This document shows, piece by piece, positions 36,264 to 49,432 of a DNA stretch of 64,000 bases (positions are counted from its first letter, which is position 1; each line of letters begins with the position of its first letter). The notes beneath the pieces are model-generated. The model had not been told where the DNA came from. It saw nothing but the letters and a program-made list of their open reading frames with translations, and did no database searches. The stretch is from Variovorax sp. PBL-E5 (GTDB taxonomy: Bacteria > Pseudomonadota > Gammaproteobacteria > Burkholderiales > Burkholderiaceae_C), in assembly GCF_901827185.1 (NCBI RefSeq), contig NZ_LR594671.1, positions 1,116,001 to 1,180,000 of the forward strand. Direction: 5' to 3'. Made by a program: the position numbers and the translations under genes.

Positions 36264-37364
36264 ATGCGACTGTCCGTCCCTCCTGAAAGCGTCGAGATCC
36301 TGCTCGGCGAGCGCAGCTACCCGATCCTGATCGGCAGCGATCTGTTGAGCGAGCCCCGCCATCTGGCGGCCGTGCCGACGGGCAGCGCGGCCCTGATCGT
36401 GACCAACACCACGGTCGAGCCGTTGTATGCGGCAGCCTTGCGCGAGGCCCTGGCGGCCCGATTTCGCGCTGTCCATGTGCTGAGCTTGCCGGATGGCGAA
36501 GCGTACAAGGATTGGCGCACGCTGAACCTGATCTTCGACGCGTTGCTGGGCCATGGCTGCGACCGCAAGACCGTGCTTTTCGCGCTGGGCGGCGGCGTGG
36601 TCGGCGACATGACGGGCTTTGCCGCTGCGAGTTACATGCGCGGCGTGCCTTTCGTGCAGGTGCCGACTACCTTGCTCGCCCAGGTCGACTCGTCGGTGGG
36701 TGGCAAGACCGCGATCAATCATCCGCTCGGCAAGAACATGATCGGCGCGTTCTATCAGCCGAGGCTCGTTCTCTGTGACCTGTCGACGCTGTCGACCCTG
36801 CCGGCGCGCGAACTCAGCGCGGGACTGGCCGAGGTCATCAAGTACGGACCCATCCACGACCTGGACTTCCTCGACTGGATCGAGGCGAACATCGATGCCC
36901 TGGTGGCGCGGGATCCGGCCGCGCTGGCGCATGCCGTGCGGCGCAGCTGCGAGATCAAGGCCATGGTCGTGGGCCAGGACGAACGGGAGACCGGGCTGCG
37001 CGCGATCCTCAACTTCGGCCACACCTTCGGCCACGCCATCGAATCGGGCCTCGGCTATGGCAAGTGGCTGCATGGCGAGGCCGTGGGCTGCGGCATGGTG
37101 ATGGGCGCGCATCTGTCTCGGCGTCTCGGCGGGATCGACGATGCCTTCGTTCGGCGTCTCACCGCATTGATCGAACGCGCGGGGCTGCCCGTGGTCGGGC
37201 CTGCGCTGGGTGCGGACCGCTATCTCGAACTCATGCGCGTCGACAAGAAGTCGGAAGCCGGCGAGATCCGTTTCGTCGTGATCGACAAGCCGGGGTCGGC
37301 CATCGTGCGCAGCGCACCCGATGCCATGGTGCGCGAGGTGTTGGCGCAATGCTGCGCGGCCTGA
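36264..37364 (+). CDS. aroB: 3-dehydroquinate synthase
   Basis: Converts DAHP to 3-dehydroquinate using NAD+ and a divalent metal, 366 residues. The NAD-binding [13 protein letters not shown] is followed by the substrate motif [16 protein letters not shown]. Metal ligands are E in AEVIKYG, H in [11 protein letters not shown] and H in WLHGEAV. TAAACT (36251-36256) before ATG 36264 could be a -10 for a nearly leaderless transcript, though read-through from aroK (35-nt gap) is as likely. Confidence 0.97.
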   Translation: MRLSVPPESVEILLGERSYPILIGSDLLSEPRHLAAVPTGSAALIVTNTTVEPLYAAALREALAARFRAVHVLSLPDGEAYKDWRTLNLIFDALLGHGCDRKTVLFALGGGVVGDMTGFAAASYMRGVPFVQVPTTLLAQVDSSVGGKTAINHPLGKNMIGAFYQPRLVLCDLSTLSTLPARELSAGLAEVIKYGPIHDLDFLDWIEANIDALVARDPAALAHAVRRSCEIKAMVVGQDERETGLRAILNFGHTFGHAIESGLGYGKWLHGEAVGCGMVMGAHLSRRLGGIDDAFVRRLTALIERAGLPVVGPALGADRYLELMRVDKKSEAGEIRFVVIDKPGSAIVRSAPDAMVREVLAQCCAA

Positions 37365-37422
37365 ATCGAGCGCCGATCGCTGCTTCGATGCCGACGGCAG
37401 GAACCGCGGGCCAGACCGCATC

Positions 37423-38553
37423 ATGAGTCTCGCGCGCCATGCCAGCGACCCGGGCTTCTCGCGTGGACGGCGCCACTTCGAAGCACCGGCGCCCACGCGG
37501 GATGCGTTCCAGCGCGATCGCGATCGCATCGTGCACTCCACCGCGTTCCGGCGCCTGGTCTACAAGACCCAGGTGTTCCTGAATCACGAAGGGGATCTTT
37601 TCCGTACCCGTCTCACCCATTCGCTCGAGGTGGCGCAGCTCGGCCGCTCGATCGCCCGTGCCCTGCAGCTGAACGAGGATCTGGTCGAGGCCATCGCGCT
37701 GGCGCACGATCTTGGGCACACGCCTTTCGGCCATGCAGGCCAGGATGCGCTCGATGGCTGCATGCGGGATCACGGCGGCTTCGAACACAACCTGCAGAGC
37801 CTGCGCGTGGTGGATGAACTCGAGCACCGCTATCCGCAATACGACGGCCTCAACCTGAGCTTCGAGACCCGCGAAGGGATTCTCAAGCATTGTTCACGCG
37901 CCAACGCGGAACGCATCGAGGCGGCCGAGCCGGGCGGGGTGGCGCGGCGTTTTTGCGATCGCACCCAGCCCAGCCTCGAAGCGCAGCTGTGCAATCTCGC
38001 GGACGAGATCGCCTACAACGCGCACGATATCGACGATGGTGTTCGATCAGGCCTGATCGGCATCGAGAGCCTGGGCGAGGTCGGCCTGTTCGATCGCCAT
38101 CGCCGCGAAGCGCTGGCCGATCATCCGCAGCTCCAGGGACGGCGCGTTCTCTACGAGACGATTCGGCGGATGCTGAGCGCGCAGGTCTATGACGTGATCG
38201 ATGCGACGCGTGCGGCGCTCGAGCAGGCCGCGCCCGTGGACGCCGATGCGGTGCGCCGCGCGCCGCCGCTGGTGCTGTTCGGCGAGACGATGCGCGCGCA
38301 ATCCACCGAACTCAAGCGCTTTCTTTTCGACAATCTGTACCGCCATGCTCGCGTGATGCAGACCGCCGATCAGGCCCAGCGCGTCGTGCGCGGGTTGTTC
38401 GCGGCCTATCTCGACGACGCGGCCGAAATGCCGGGCGCCTATGTGCAGCGGACCGATCGGCACCGGGCGGTCGCCGACTACATCGCCGGCATGACCGATC
38501 GCTTCGCGATCCGTGAATACGAGCGCCTGACAGGGCAGCGGTGGATCGAATGA
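37423..38553 (+). CDS. dgt: Deoxyguanosinetriphosphate triphosphohydrolase-like HD protein
   Basis: An HD-domain dNTP triphosphohydrolase, 376 residues. [19 protein letters not shown] gives the first metal His, [14 protein letters not shown] the HD pair, and [16 protein letters not shown] the last Asp. ATG 37423 gives the N-terminus [13 protein letters not shown] expected of the proteobacterial Dgt-like family; the frame is open further upstream but that sequence is inside the 3' end of aroB. It overlaps the MFS gene (ATGA). Confidence 0.93.
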   Translation: MSLARHASDPGFSRGRRHFEAPAPTRDAFQRDRDRIVHSTAFRRLVYKTQVFLNHEGDLFRTRLTHSLEVAQLGRSIARALQLNEDLVEAIALAHDLGHTPFGHAGQDALDGCMRDHGGFEHNLQSLRVVDELEHRYPQYDGLNLSFETREGILKHCSRANAERIEAAEPGGVARRFCDRTQPSLEAQLCNLADEIAYNAHDIDDGVRSGLIGIESLGEVGLFDRHRREALADHPQLQGRRVLYETIRRMLSAQVYDVIDATRAALEQAAPVDADAVRRAPPLVLFGETMRAQSTELKRFLFDNLYRHARVMQTADQAQRVVRGLFAAYLDDAAEMPGAYVQRTDRHRAVADYIAGMTDRFAIREYERLTGQRWIE

Positions 38554-39809
38554 GCAGCGCGCCGCGTCCTAGCAGGGCCGGTGTTCCCGCCGCGGCGTTC
38601 GCCGTCGTCATGGCTGGCGTCGCGGCCGCCTTGCACCTGGGCAAGTTGCCGCCTGCGGTGCCTGCGCTGCGGGCGACGCTGGGCATCGGGCTGGTGGAGG
38701 CGGGCTTCCTGCTTTCGCTGGTGCAGTTGGCGGGCATGACCCTCGGCCTGCTGGTCGGACTCGCGGCCGACACGATCGGACTGCGCCGCAGCATGCTGGT
38801 GGGTTTGACAGTGCTCACGGTCGCCAGCGTGCTCGGCGGCGCCGTCGGGGCTGCGGACCCGGGGGCGCACGCGGTCTTTGAGCTGCTTGCCTTGCGCGCG
38901 CTCGAAGGCGTCGGCTTTCTCCTGACCGTCATGCCGGGACCCGGCCTGATCCGCGCGCAGTCGGTGCCGCATACGGAAAAGGCGGCGCTGGGTCTCTGGG
39001 CTGCCTACATGCCGCTCGGCGTGGCGCTGGCACTGTTGTGCGGGCCTGCGCTGATCGCCTGGCTGGGCTGGCCCGGCTGGTGGTGGGTGCTGTCGTTGGT
39101 GTCGGCTGCCGCCGCTGCCTGGGTGGCACTGGCGGTGCCGGCCGACGGCTGCCGTGTGCGGGTTGCCGCCGTATCCCGGGAAGATGGGGTTGCGCGTTTG
39201 CGCGCCACGCTCGGCGCGCGTGGGCCGCGCACGCTCGCTCTCGCGTTCGCCGTCTATTCCTCGCAATGGATCGCGGTGATCGGTTTCCTGCCCGCGATCT
39301 ATGCGGACGCCGACGTCCCGGCCGGCTGGAGCGCGGCGCTGACAGCGCTCGCGGCGGCCCTGAACATCGTCGGCAATGTGACCGGCGGCCGACTTCTGCA
39401 GCGAGGCGTGGCGCCCGAGCGCCTGCTTCGATGGGGCTTCGCCATCATGGCGCTCGGCGGCGTCGCCGCCTTCGCCCAGATCGGCCAGAACGCAACGGCG
39501 AGCCTTCCACCGGTGTTGCGCTACCTCGCGGTCTGCATGTTCTCGCTCGGCGGCGGCGTCGTTCCCGCCACCTTGTTCATGCTGTCGGTCCGGATCGCGC
39601 CAGGGCCTTCGACCGTCTCCGCAACGGTCGGGATGATGCAGCAGGCTTCATCGCTGGGCCAGTTCATCGCGCCGCCGGTCGTTGCCTGGATCGCACATCG
39701 CGTGGGCGGCTGGGAGTGGACCTGGATCGTGACGCTGGCCTGTTCGCTCGCAGGCATCGCACTGGCGACCCGTTTGTCTCCCGCAAGTCCCCACGCCGGC
39801 ACTGCATGA
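38550..39809 (+). CDS. Major facilitator superfamily transporter
   Basis: A 419-residue, roughly 12-helix MFS protein, with a loop 2-3 motif ([16 protein letters not shown]) resembling the GxxxDRxGRR signature. It looks like the CynX/NimT-type subgroup, whose known members move cyanate or 2-nitroimidazole, but the substrate here is unknown. ATG 38550 sits in the dgt stop codon (ATGA); GTG 38541 is an alternative. Its stop overlaps the DUF1415 gene in the same way. Confidence 0.86.
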   Translation: MSSAPRPSRAGVPAAAFAVVMAGVAAALHLGKLPPAVPALRATLGIGLVEAGFLLSLVQLAGMTLGLLVGLAADTIGLRRSMLVGLTVLTVASVLGGAVGAADPGAHAVFELLALRALEGVGFLLTVMPGPGLIRAQSVPHTEKAALGLWAAYMPLGVALALLCGPALIAWLGWPGWWWVLSLVSAAAAAWVALAVPADGCRVRVAAVSREDGVARLRATLGARGPRTLALAFAVYSSQWIAVIGFLPAIYADADVPAGWSAALTALAAALNIVGNVTGGRLLQRGVAPERLLRWGFAIMALGGVAAFAQIGQNATASLPPVLRYLAVCMFSLGGGVVPATLFMLSVRIAPGPSTVSATVGMMQQASSLGQFIAPPVVAWIAHRVGGWEWTWIVTLACSLAGIALATRLSPASPHAGTA

Positions 39810-40378
39810 GCACCGGTGCCACAATTTCAGCGATGCAGGCCAGTGCCGACACGCGGCGCTGGCTCGAAGTGGCGGTGATCGGGCTCAATCTCTGCCCCTT
39901 CGCGAAAGCGGTCCACGTCAGGCAGCAGATTCACTACGACGTGTACCTGGCGAGCGATGCAGAGGGGCTGCTCGACGCCTTGCTCGATGCAGCGCAAGAA
40001 CTTGCGGCTTGCGAGCCGTCCGAACGGGATACCACTCTGTTGATTGCACCGAACACCCTGGCCGATTTTCTGGACTTCAACGACTTCGTCGTCCGCGCCG
40101 AACGCGGGCTTGCGCGCGCGGGCTTCGAGGGCCAGCTGCAGCTCGCGAACTTTCATCCGCGCTATCAATTTGCCGGTACTGACATCAATGACGTCACGAA
40201 CGCGACCAATCGTTCACCGTATCCCACGCTGCACCTGTTGCGCGAGGACAGCGTGAGCCGCGCGGTCGACGCCTTTCCCGATGCCGAAGCGATCTTCGGC
40301 CGCAACATCCAGACGCTCGAGGCGCTGGGCGCCGCCGGCTGGGAGGCATTGAACGTCGGTCCGGGCAGCGCGCGATGA
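39806..40378 (+). CDS. DUF1415 family protein
   Basis: A 190-residue cytosolic protein with the DUF1415 pattern: RRWLEVAVIGLNLCPFAKAV near the start, NTLADFLDFNDFV, LANFHPRYQFAGT and NRSPYPTLHLLRE. Two conserved spots, the LNLCPFA Cys and the FHP/NRSPYPTLH region, suggest an enzyme or cofactor site, but no function is established as far as I know. It starts in the MFS stop (ATGA; the ATG at 39833 is an alternative) and ends in the methyltransferase start. Confidence 0.88.
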   Translation: MSTGATISAMQASADTRRWLEVAVIGLNLCPFAKAVHVRQQIHYDVYLASDAEGLLDALLDAAQELAACEPSERDTTLLIAPNTLADFLDFNDFVVRAERGLARAGFEGQLQLANFHPRYQFAGTDINDVTNATNRSPYPTLHLLREDSVSRAVDAFPDAEAIFGRNIQTLEALGAAGWEALNVGPGSAR

Positions 40379-41235
40379 ACAAGACGTCGAAGGCGGCGAA
40401 GGCCGACGCCGAGGTGTCCGATGCCGTGCGGCCGGGCCAGTCGCTCGAACTGCTCAAGGAACTGCACATCCTGACCCGTGAAGGCCGCCTCAACCAGGAT
40501 TCACGCCGCAAACTCAAGCAGGTCTATCACCTGTTCCAGTTCATCGAGAAGCTGCTGGGTGAATTGCCGGCCGATGGCGCGCAGGCCACGCTCGCGGACC
40601 ATGGCGCAGGCAAGTCCTACCTCGGCTTCATCATCTACGACCTCTTTTTTCGAGGGCGGGCCGATGGCCATGTCTATGGCATCGAGACGCGCGCGGACCT
40701 GGTTGAAAAGTCGCGGGCGCTGGCATCGCAGCTGGGATTCGAGCGCATGTCTTTTCTCAATCTCACGGTGGCCGAGTCGGCCGTCGCGGCCGCGTTGCCG
40801 GCGCGCATCGACGTGGTGACCGCGCTGCATGCCTGCGACACCGCCACCGACGACGCGATCGCGTTCGGCCTGCACAAGCAGGCGCGCTTCATGGTGCTGG
40901 TGCCCTGCTGTCAGGCCGAGATTGCGGCCTGTCTGCGCGAGAGCAAGGCCTTGCAGCTGTCGCGCACGCCATTGGCAGAACTCTGGCGCCACCCGCTGCA
41001 CACGCGCGAGATCGGCAGTCAGCTCACCAACGTGCTGCGCTGCCTCTACCTGGAAGCGAACGGCTACCAGGTGACCGTGACGGAACTGGTCGGCTGGGAG
41101 CACAGCATGAAGAACGAACTCATCATCGCGCGCCATACCGGCCAGCGCAAATCCGGCGCGGCCGAGCGGCTGCTTGAATTGCTGGCCCAGTTCGGGCTCG
41201 AATCCCTGTCGACAACGCGCTTTCGCCTGCCCTGA
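40375..41235 (+). CDS. SAM-dependent methyltransferase, METTL25/RRNAD1-like
   Basis: A 286-residue predicted class I methyltransferase. Motif I reads LADHGAGKSYLGFIIYD, where the usual DxGxGxG is DHGAGKS. VYGIETRADLVEKSRAL is motif II, and VVTALHACDTATDDAI and LVPCCQAEI are characteristic of the Methyltransf_32/METTL25 group. The N-terminal 60 residues are charged and helical. The substrate is unknown; RNA is possible by analogy. It ends the coupled run dgt-MFS-DUF1415-MTase, all joined by ATGA. Confidence 0.82.
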   Translation: MNKTSKAAKADAEVSDAVRPGQSLELLKELHILTREGRLNQDSRRKLKQVYHLFQFIEKLLGELPADGAQATLADHGAGKSYLGFIIYDLFFRGRADGHVYGIETRADLVEKSRALASQLGFERMSFLNLTVAESAVAAALPARIDVVTALHACDTATDDAIAFGLHKQARFMVLVPCCQAEIAACLRESKALQLSRTPLAELWRHPLHTREIGSQLTNVLRCLYLEANGYQVTVTELVGWEHSMKNELIIARHTGQRKSGAAERLLELLAQFGLESLSTTRFRLP

Positions 41236-41256
41236 GCAGGAGCGCCGGACTTGCGC

Positions 41257-41958
41257 ATGGCACGCCTGCCCCGCCTGACCCTCGCCGACCAGCCGCATCA
41301 CGTGATCCAGCGCGGGAACAACCGGCAGGCGATCTTCGTGGACAACGCCGACAGGGACATGCTGCTCGGCTTGCTGGGCGAGAACGCCCAGCGCCTGGGC
41401 ATCGCGCTGCACGCGTACGTGTTGATGGACAACCACTTTCATCTGCTCGCCACGCCGTCGACTGCCCAGGCATTGCCGCAGTGGATGCAGGCGATCGGCC
41501 GTCGCTACGTCCGCTACTTCAATCAGCGCCACGGGCGCACCGGCACGCTCTGGGAAGGGCGCTACCGATCGACGCTGATCCAGGCCGACCGCTATCTGCT
41601 CAATTGCATGGCCTACATGGACCAGAATCCGGTGCGCGCCGGCATCGCCGCCGAAGCGGGCGACTATCCATGGTCGAGCCATGCCCACTACGCCGGGCAG
41701 CGTCACGACAAACTGCTGACGCCCCATTCGCTCTATTGGACCCTCGGCAACACCCCGTTCGCGCGCGAGGCCGCGTATGCCGAGTTGGTGCGCGCGGGCG
41801 TCCCGGCTGCCGAACAAGCCGCGCTGACCGAAGCCACCCTGCATGGCTGGGCCGCGGGTGACCCCGAATTTCTGAACTCGCTGCAGAAGGCGACAGAGCG
41901 GCGGGTGCTCAAGGCGCGACCCGGTCGACCCTCTGCGACCCGCAAATCTTCGCCCTGA
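41257..41958 (+). mobile_element. REP-associated tyrosine transposase (RAYT, IS200/Y1 family) gene
   Basis: A 233-residue single-domain Y1 transposase. The HUH motif is in MDNHFHLLATP, near residue 60, and the catalytic Tyr is in CMAYMDQNPVRAG. YFNQRHGRTGTLWEGRYRS is a strong RAYT landmark. The C-terminus is basic (KARPGRPSATRKS), a DNA contact (inference). ATG 41257 is preferred over TTG 41251. No paired accessory TnpB and no IS ends were found, so it is a domesticated or REP-mobilising transposase rather than a full IS. A hairpin and an AT-rich island follow. Confidence 0.88.
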
Positions 41959-41964
41959 GACGCG

Positions 41965-41984
41965 CCAGCCCACATTGGGCGTGG
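41965..41984 (+). repeat. Hairpin directly after the RAYT gene, possible REP-like palindrome
   Basis: CCA-GCCCA-CAT-TGGGC-(G)-TGG forms an 8-bp stem with one bulged G and a 3-nt loop, 6 nt after the RAYT stop. No U-run follows, so it is more like the short REP palindromes that RAYT proteins bind than like a terminator. A single copy was recognised here. Confidence 0.35.
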
Positions 41985-42000
41985 CCATTGCGCTATCAAT

Positions 42001-42068
42001 TTAATATGTCCCTTATTTAATTCCGACAAATCCATTCGGTAATTAATAGTGATCTGACCCTTATTAAA
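42001..42068. repeat. AT-rich island with two imperfect 13-bp direct repeats
   Basis: Positions 42001-42060 have 20 G/C of 60 (33%), far below the surrounding sequence. Two 13-mers, at 42008-42020 and 42056-42068, agree at 11 of 13 positions (core CCCTTATT) and are 48 bp apart. A small CCGA/TCGG stem lies between them. The island connects the RAYT gene to the gltB promoter. Confidence 0.5.
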
Positions 42069-42072
42069 AGAT

Positions 42073-42101
42073 TTGGCATTGTTTGTGCAATGCAATATGC
42101 T
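42073..42101 (+). promoter_or_regulatory. gltB promoter, sigma-70 type (with an overlapping weaker sigma-54-like match)
   Basis: TTGGCA (42073-42078; 5 of 6) and TATGCT (42096-42101; 4 of 6) are separated by exactly 17 bp, the best -35/-10 pair I found in the window. Transcription would begin near 42108. The same DNA, 42074-42089, also matches the sigma-54 pattern TGGCA-N8-TGCA at 9 of 12 positions, so nitrogen control by either route is conceivable. Confidence 0.6.
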
Positions 42102-42132
42102 CCCTTTCCCACGAAACTGAAGGAGGGCGCCC

Positions 42133-46872
<4,740 letters not shown>

Positions 46873-46904
46873 AGGCGGCGAGCACACAAGAACAGGACAG
46901 CACG

Positions 46905-48383
46905 ATGGGAAAGATTACTGGCTTCATGGAGCACGAGCGTGTCGAAGAGGGCTACAAGCCCGTCGCCGAGCGTATCAAGCACTACAAGGAATTCGTTGTC
47001 GGCCTCGACCCCGCTCAGGCCCAGGTGCAGGGCGCACGCTGCATGGATTGCGGCACGCCGTTCTGCAACAGCGGCTGCCCGGTCAACAACATCATTCCGG
47101 ACTTCAACGACCTCGTCTATCGCGACGACTGGCAGAGCGCCTTCACCGTGCTCGATTCGACCAACAACTTCCCGGAGTTCACCGGCCGTATCTGCCCCGC
47201 ACCCTGCGAGGCGGCCTGCGTGCTCAACGTGAACGACGACCCCGTCGGCATCAAGTCGATCGAGCACGCGATCATCGACCGCGCCTGGGACGAAGGCTGG
47301 GTCGCGGCCCGCCCGTCCAAGCACAAGACCGGCAAGAAGGTCGCCGTGGTCGGTTCCGGGCCGGCCGGCATGGCGGCCGCGCAGCAGCTCGCGCGCGTCG
47401 GCCACGATGTCACCCTGTTCGAGAAGAACGATCGCATCGGCGGCCTGCTGCGCTACGGCATTCCCGACTTCAAGATGGAGAAGTCGCACATCGATCGCCG
47501 CGTCGAGCAGATGAAGGCCGAAGGCGTGAGCTTTCGCATCGGCGTGATGGTCGGTGCCGCCAAGGATCCGCTGGGCAAGGGCTCCAAGGTTACCAACTGG
47601 GCCAAGGAAATCGTCACGCCCGAGCAGCTCGAGCGCGAGTTCGATGCGGTGTTGCTCACCGGCGGTGCCGAGCAATCGCGCGATCTGCCCGTGCCCGGCC
47701 GCGACCTCGACGGCATTCACTTCGCGATGGAATTCCTGCCGCAGCAGAACAAGGTCAATGCCGGCGACAAGGTCAAGGGTCAGCTGCGTGCCGACGGCAA
47801 GCATGTGATCGTGATCGGCGGCGGCGATACCGGCTCCGACTGCGTGGGCACCAGCAACCGCCACGGTGCGGCGAGCGTGACCCAGTTCGAGCTGATGCCG
47901 CAGCCGCCGGAAGAAGAGAACCGTCCGCTGACCTGGCCCTACTGGCCCTACAAGTTGCGCACCAGTTCCAGCCACGAGGAAGGATGCGAGCGCGAGTTCG
48001 CGATCTCGACCAAGGAATTCGTCGGCGAGAAGGGCAAGCTGACCGGCCTCAAGACGGTCCGGGTCGAGTGGAAGGACGGCAAGATGGTCGAGGTCGCGGG
48101 CAGCGAGCAACTGCTCAAGGCCGATCTCGTTCTGCTGGCGATGGGCTTCGTGAGCCCGGTCGGCAACGTGCTGGATGCCTTCGGTGTCGCGAAGGACGCG
48201 CGCGGCAATGCGAAGGCCAGTGTCGACTTCATCGGCGGTTACGCGACCAACGTGCCGAAGGTCTTCGCCGCGGGCGATATTCGTCGCGGCCAGTCGCTGG
48301 TGGTCTGGGCCATTCGCGAAGGGCGGCAAGCGGCTCGCTCGGTCGACGAGTTTTTGATGGGTTTTAGCGATTTGCCTCGGTAG
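46905..48383 (+). CDS. gltD: Glutamate synthase (NADPH) small subunit
   Basis: Supplies electrons from NADPH to GltB, 492 residues. N-terminal Cys motifs [14 protein letters not shown] and CPAPCEAAC bind the two 4Fe-4S clusters. The FAD site is [13 protein letters not shown], with [12 protein letters not shown] after it. The NADPH site is [13 protein letters not shown], and [14 protein letters not shown] is the C-terminal FAD contact. It is 32 nt downstream of gltB. Its 3' flank carries one copy of a dispersed 34-nt repeat. Confidence 0.98.
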   Translation: MGKITGFMEHERVEEGYKPVAERIKHYKEFVVGLDPAQAQVQGARCMDCGTPFCNSGCPVNNIIPDFNDLVYRDDWQSAFTVLDSTNNFPEFTGRICPAPCEAACVLNVNDDPVGIKSIEHAIIDRAWDEGWVAARPSKHKTGKKVAVVGSGPAGMAAAQQLARVGHDVTLFEKNDRIGGLLRYGIPDFKMEKSHIDRRVEQMKAEGVSFRIGVMVGAAKDPLGKGSKVTNWAKEIVTPEQLEREFDAVLLTGGAEQSRDLPVPGRDLDGIHFAMEFLPQQNKVNAGDKVKGQLRADGKHVIVIGGGDTGSDCVGTSNRHGAASVTQFELMPQPPEEENRPLTWPYWPYKLRTSSSHEEGCEREFAISTKEFVGEKGKLTGLKTVRVEWKDGKMVEVAGSEQLLKADLVLLAMGFVSPVGNVLDAFGVAKDARGNAKASVDFIGGYATNVPKVFAAGDIRRGQSLVVWAIREGRQAARSVDEFLMGFSDLPR

Positions 48384-48388
48384 ACCCC

Positions 48389-48422
48389 CGGCCCGGCGAA
48401 GCCGGTTCCGTGGTGTTTCTGG
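48389..48422 (+). repeat. Dispersed intergenic repeat, copy A (3' of gltD)
   Basis: This 34-nt unit matches 61364-61397 at 29 of 34 positions, with no gaps. The shared core is CGGCCCGGC-AAG-CGG-TCCG-GGTGTT-CTGG. It begins 6 nt after the gltD stop and can fold (CCGGC/GCCGG, then GTTCC with GGAAC just beyond), so it may also serve as a transcript end. Confidence 0.7.
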
Positions 48423-48494
48423 AACGGGGGCCTGACACTCTTGGTCAGGGTCGGGCGAGGGCCCGCGCTTCATTTATCATGGCTGGTCACCGCG

Positions 48495-48530
48495 AGCCGG
48501 GATGCCTGAGGGCGCCCCGGCTTTTCTGTT
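48495..48530 (+). terminator. Terminator-like hairpin immediately before mlaF
   Basis: AGCCGGG (48495-48501) pairs perfectly with CCCGGCT (48516-48522). An inner GCC/GGC stem with TGAG loop lies inside, and TTTTCTGTT follows. The mlaF ATG (48534) begins 4 nt after the T-run. It could terminate gltBD transcripts, or attenuate mla if transcription starts at the TATCAT hexamer at 48475-48480. Confidence 0.7.
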
Positions 48531-48533
48531 GCT

Positions 48534-49355
48534 ATGGACCCTTCTGCCACTTCCCTTGTTGAATTTCGCGACATTGCCTTCGGCTACGGCGCGCGAGCGA
48601 TCCTCGACGGTGTTTCGTTCGCCGTGCCGCGCGGCAAGGTGACGGCGCTGATGGGCGCATCGGGTGGCGGCAAGACCACGGTGCTGCGGCTGATCGGCGG
48701 GCAGCTGCGCGCGCAGCGCGGCGAGGTGCTGATGGATGGGCAGGATGTGGGCAAGCTCGGCAACGACGCGCTCTATGCCGCGCGCCGTCGCATGGGCATG
48801 CTGTTTCAGTTCGGCGCCCTCTTCACCGACATGAGCGTGTTCGACAACGTCGCGTTTCCGCTGCGCGAGCACACCCGCCTGCCCGAAGCGCTGATCCGCG
48901 ACATCGTGCTCATGAAGCTCGATGCGGTCGGATTGCGCGGTGCGCGGCAGTTGATGCCGAGCGAGGTGTCCGGCGGCATGGCACGGCGCGTGGCGCTGGC
49001 GCGCGCGATCGCACTCGACCCCGATCTCGTGATGTACGACGAACCCTTCGCCGGGCTCGACCCGATCTCGCTCGGCACCGCGGCGCGCCTGATCCGGCAA
49101 CTCAACGACGCGCTCGGTCTGACCAGCATCGTGGTGTCGCACGACCTCGAAGAGACTTTCCGCATCGCCGACCACGTGATCATCCTGGCCAACGGCCGCA
49201 TCGCCGCAGAGGGCAAGCCGGATGAGGTGCGCCGCAGCACCGATGCGCTGGTGCACCAGTTCGTCAATGCGCTGCCGGACGGGCCGGTGCATTTCCACTA
49301 TCCCGGCGTCAGCGTCGAGGACGATTTCGGGAACGCGCAAGGAGGCCGGACATGA
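48534..49355 (+). CDS. mlaF: Phospholipid ABC transporter ATP-binding protein MlaF
   Basis: The ATPase of the MlaFEDB inner-membrane complex, which keeps outer-membrane lipid asymmetry, 273 residues. Walker A is GASGGGKTT, the signature VSGGMARRVALARAI and Walker B LVMYDEPFAGLDPIS. The switch His is in VVSHDLEE. The C-terminal tail (HFHYPGVSVEDDFG) resembles the MlaF extension that contacts the neighbouring subunit. No clear RBS lies before ATG 48534, which directly follows a terminator-like hairpin. The stop overlaps a tiny ORF by ATGA. Confidence 0.95.
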   Translation: MDPSATSLVEFRDIAFGYGARAILDGVSFAVPRGKVTALMGASGGGKTTVLRLIGGQLRAQRGEVLMDGQDVGKLGNDALYAARRRMGMLFQFGALFTDMSVFDNVAFPLREHTRLPEALIRDIVLMKLDAVGLRGARQLMPSEVSGGMARRVALARAIALDPDLVMYDEPFAGLDPISLGTAARLIRQLNDALGLTSIVVSHDLEETFRIADHVIILANGRIAAEGKPDEVRRSTDALVHQFVNALPDGPVHFHYPGVSVEDDFGNAQGGRT

Positions 49356-49432
49356 GCGCCGCGCCGGACCGCTCCAAGCAAGCTCGCTCCCGCCCGGCGG
49401 GAAGGCGCGAAGCGCCAAGGGTGCACCCATGA
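49352..49432 (+). CDS. Possible 26-residue coupling ORF between mlaF and mlaE
   Basis: ATG 49352 overlaps the mlaF stop and the stop overlaps the mlaE start, both as ATGA, so ribosomes could pass through mlaF, this ORF and mlaE without release. The peptide is basic (starts MSAAPDRSKQARS, ends APRVHP) and resembles nothing I know. The DNA contains two perfect hairpins, TCCCGC-CCG-GCGGGA (49388-49402) and GGCGC-GAA-GCGCC (49404-49416), so it could instead be an inserted palindromic repeat that preserves frame. Confidence 0.3.
   Translation: MSAAPDRSKQARSRPAGRREAPRVHP

Noticed and set aside
41257..41958. Complete insertion sequence (IS200/IS605)
   Set aside because: No TnpB, no recognisable left/right ends and no target duplication; the protein's motifs fit a solitary RAYT.
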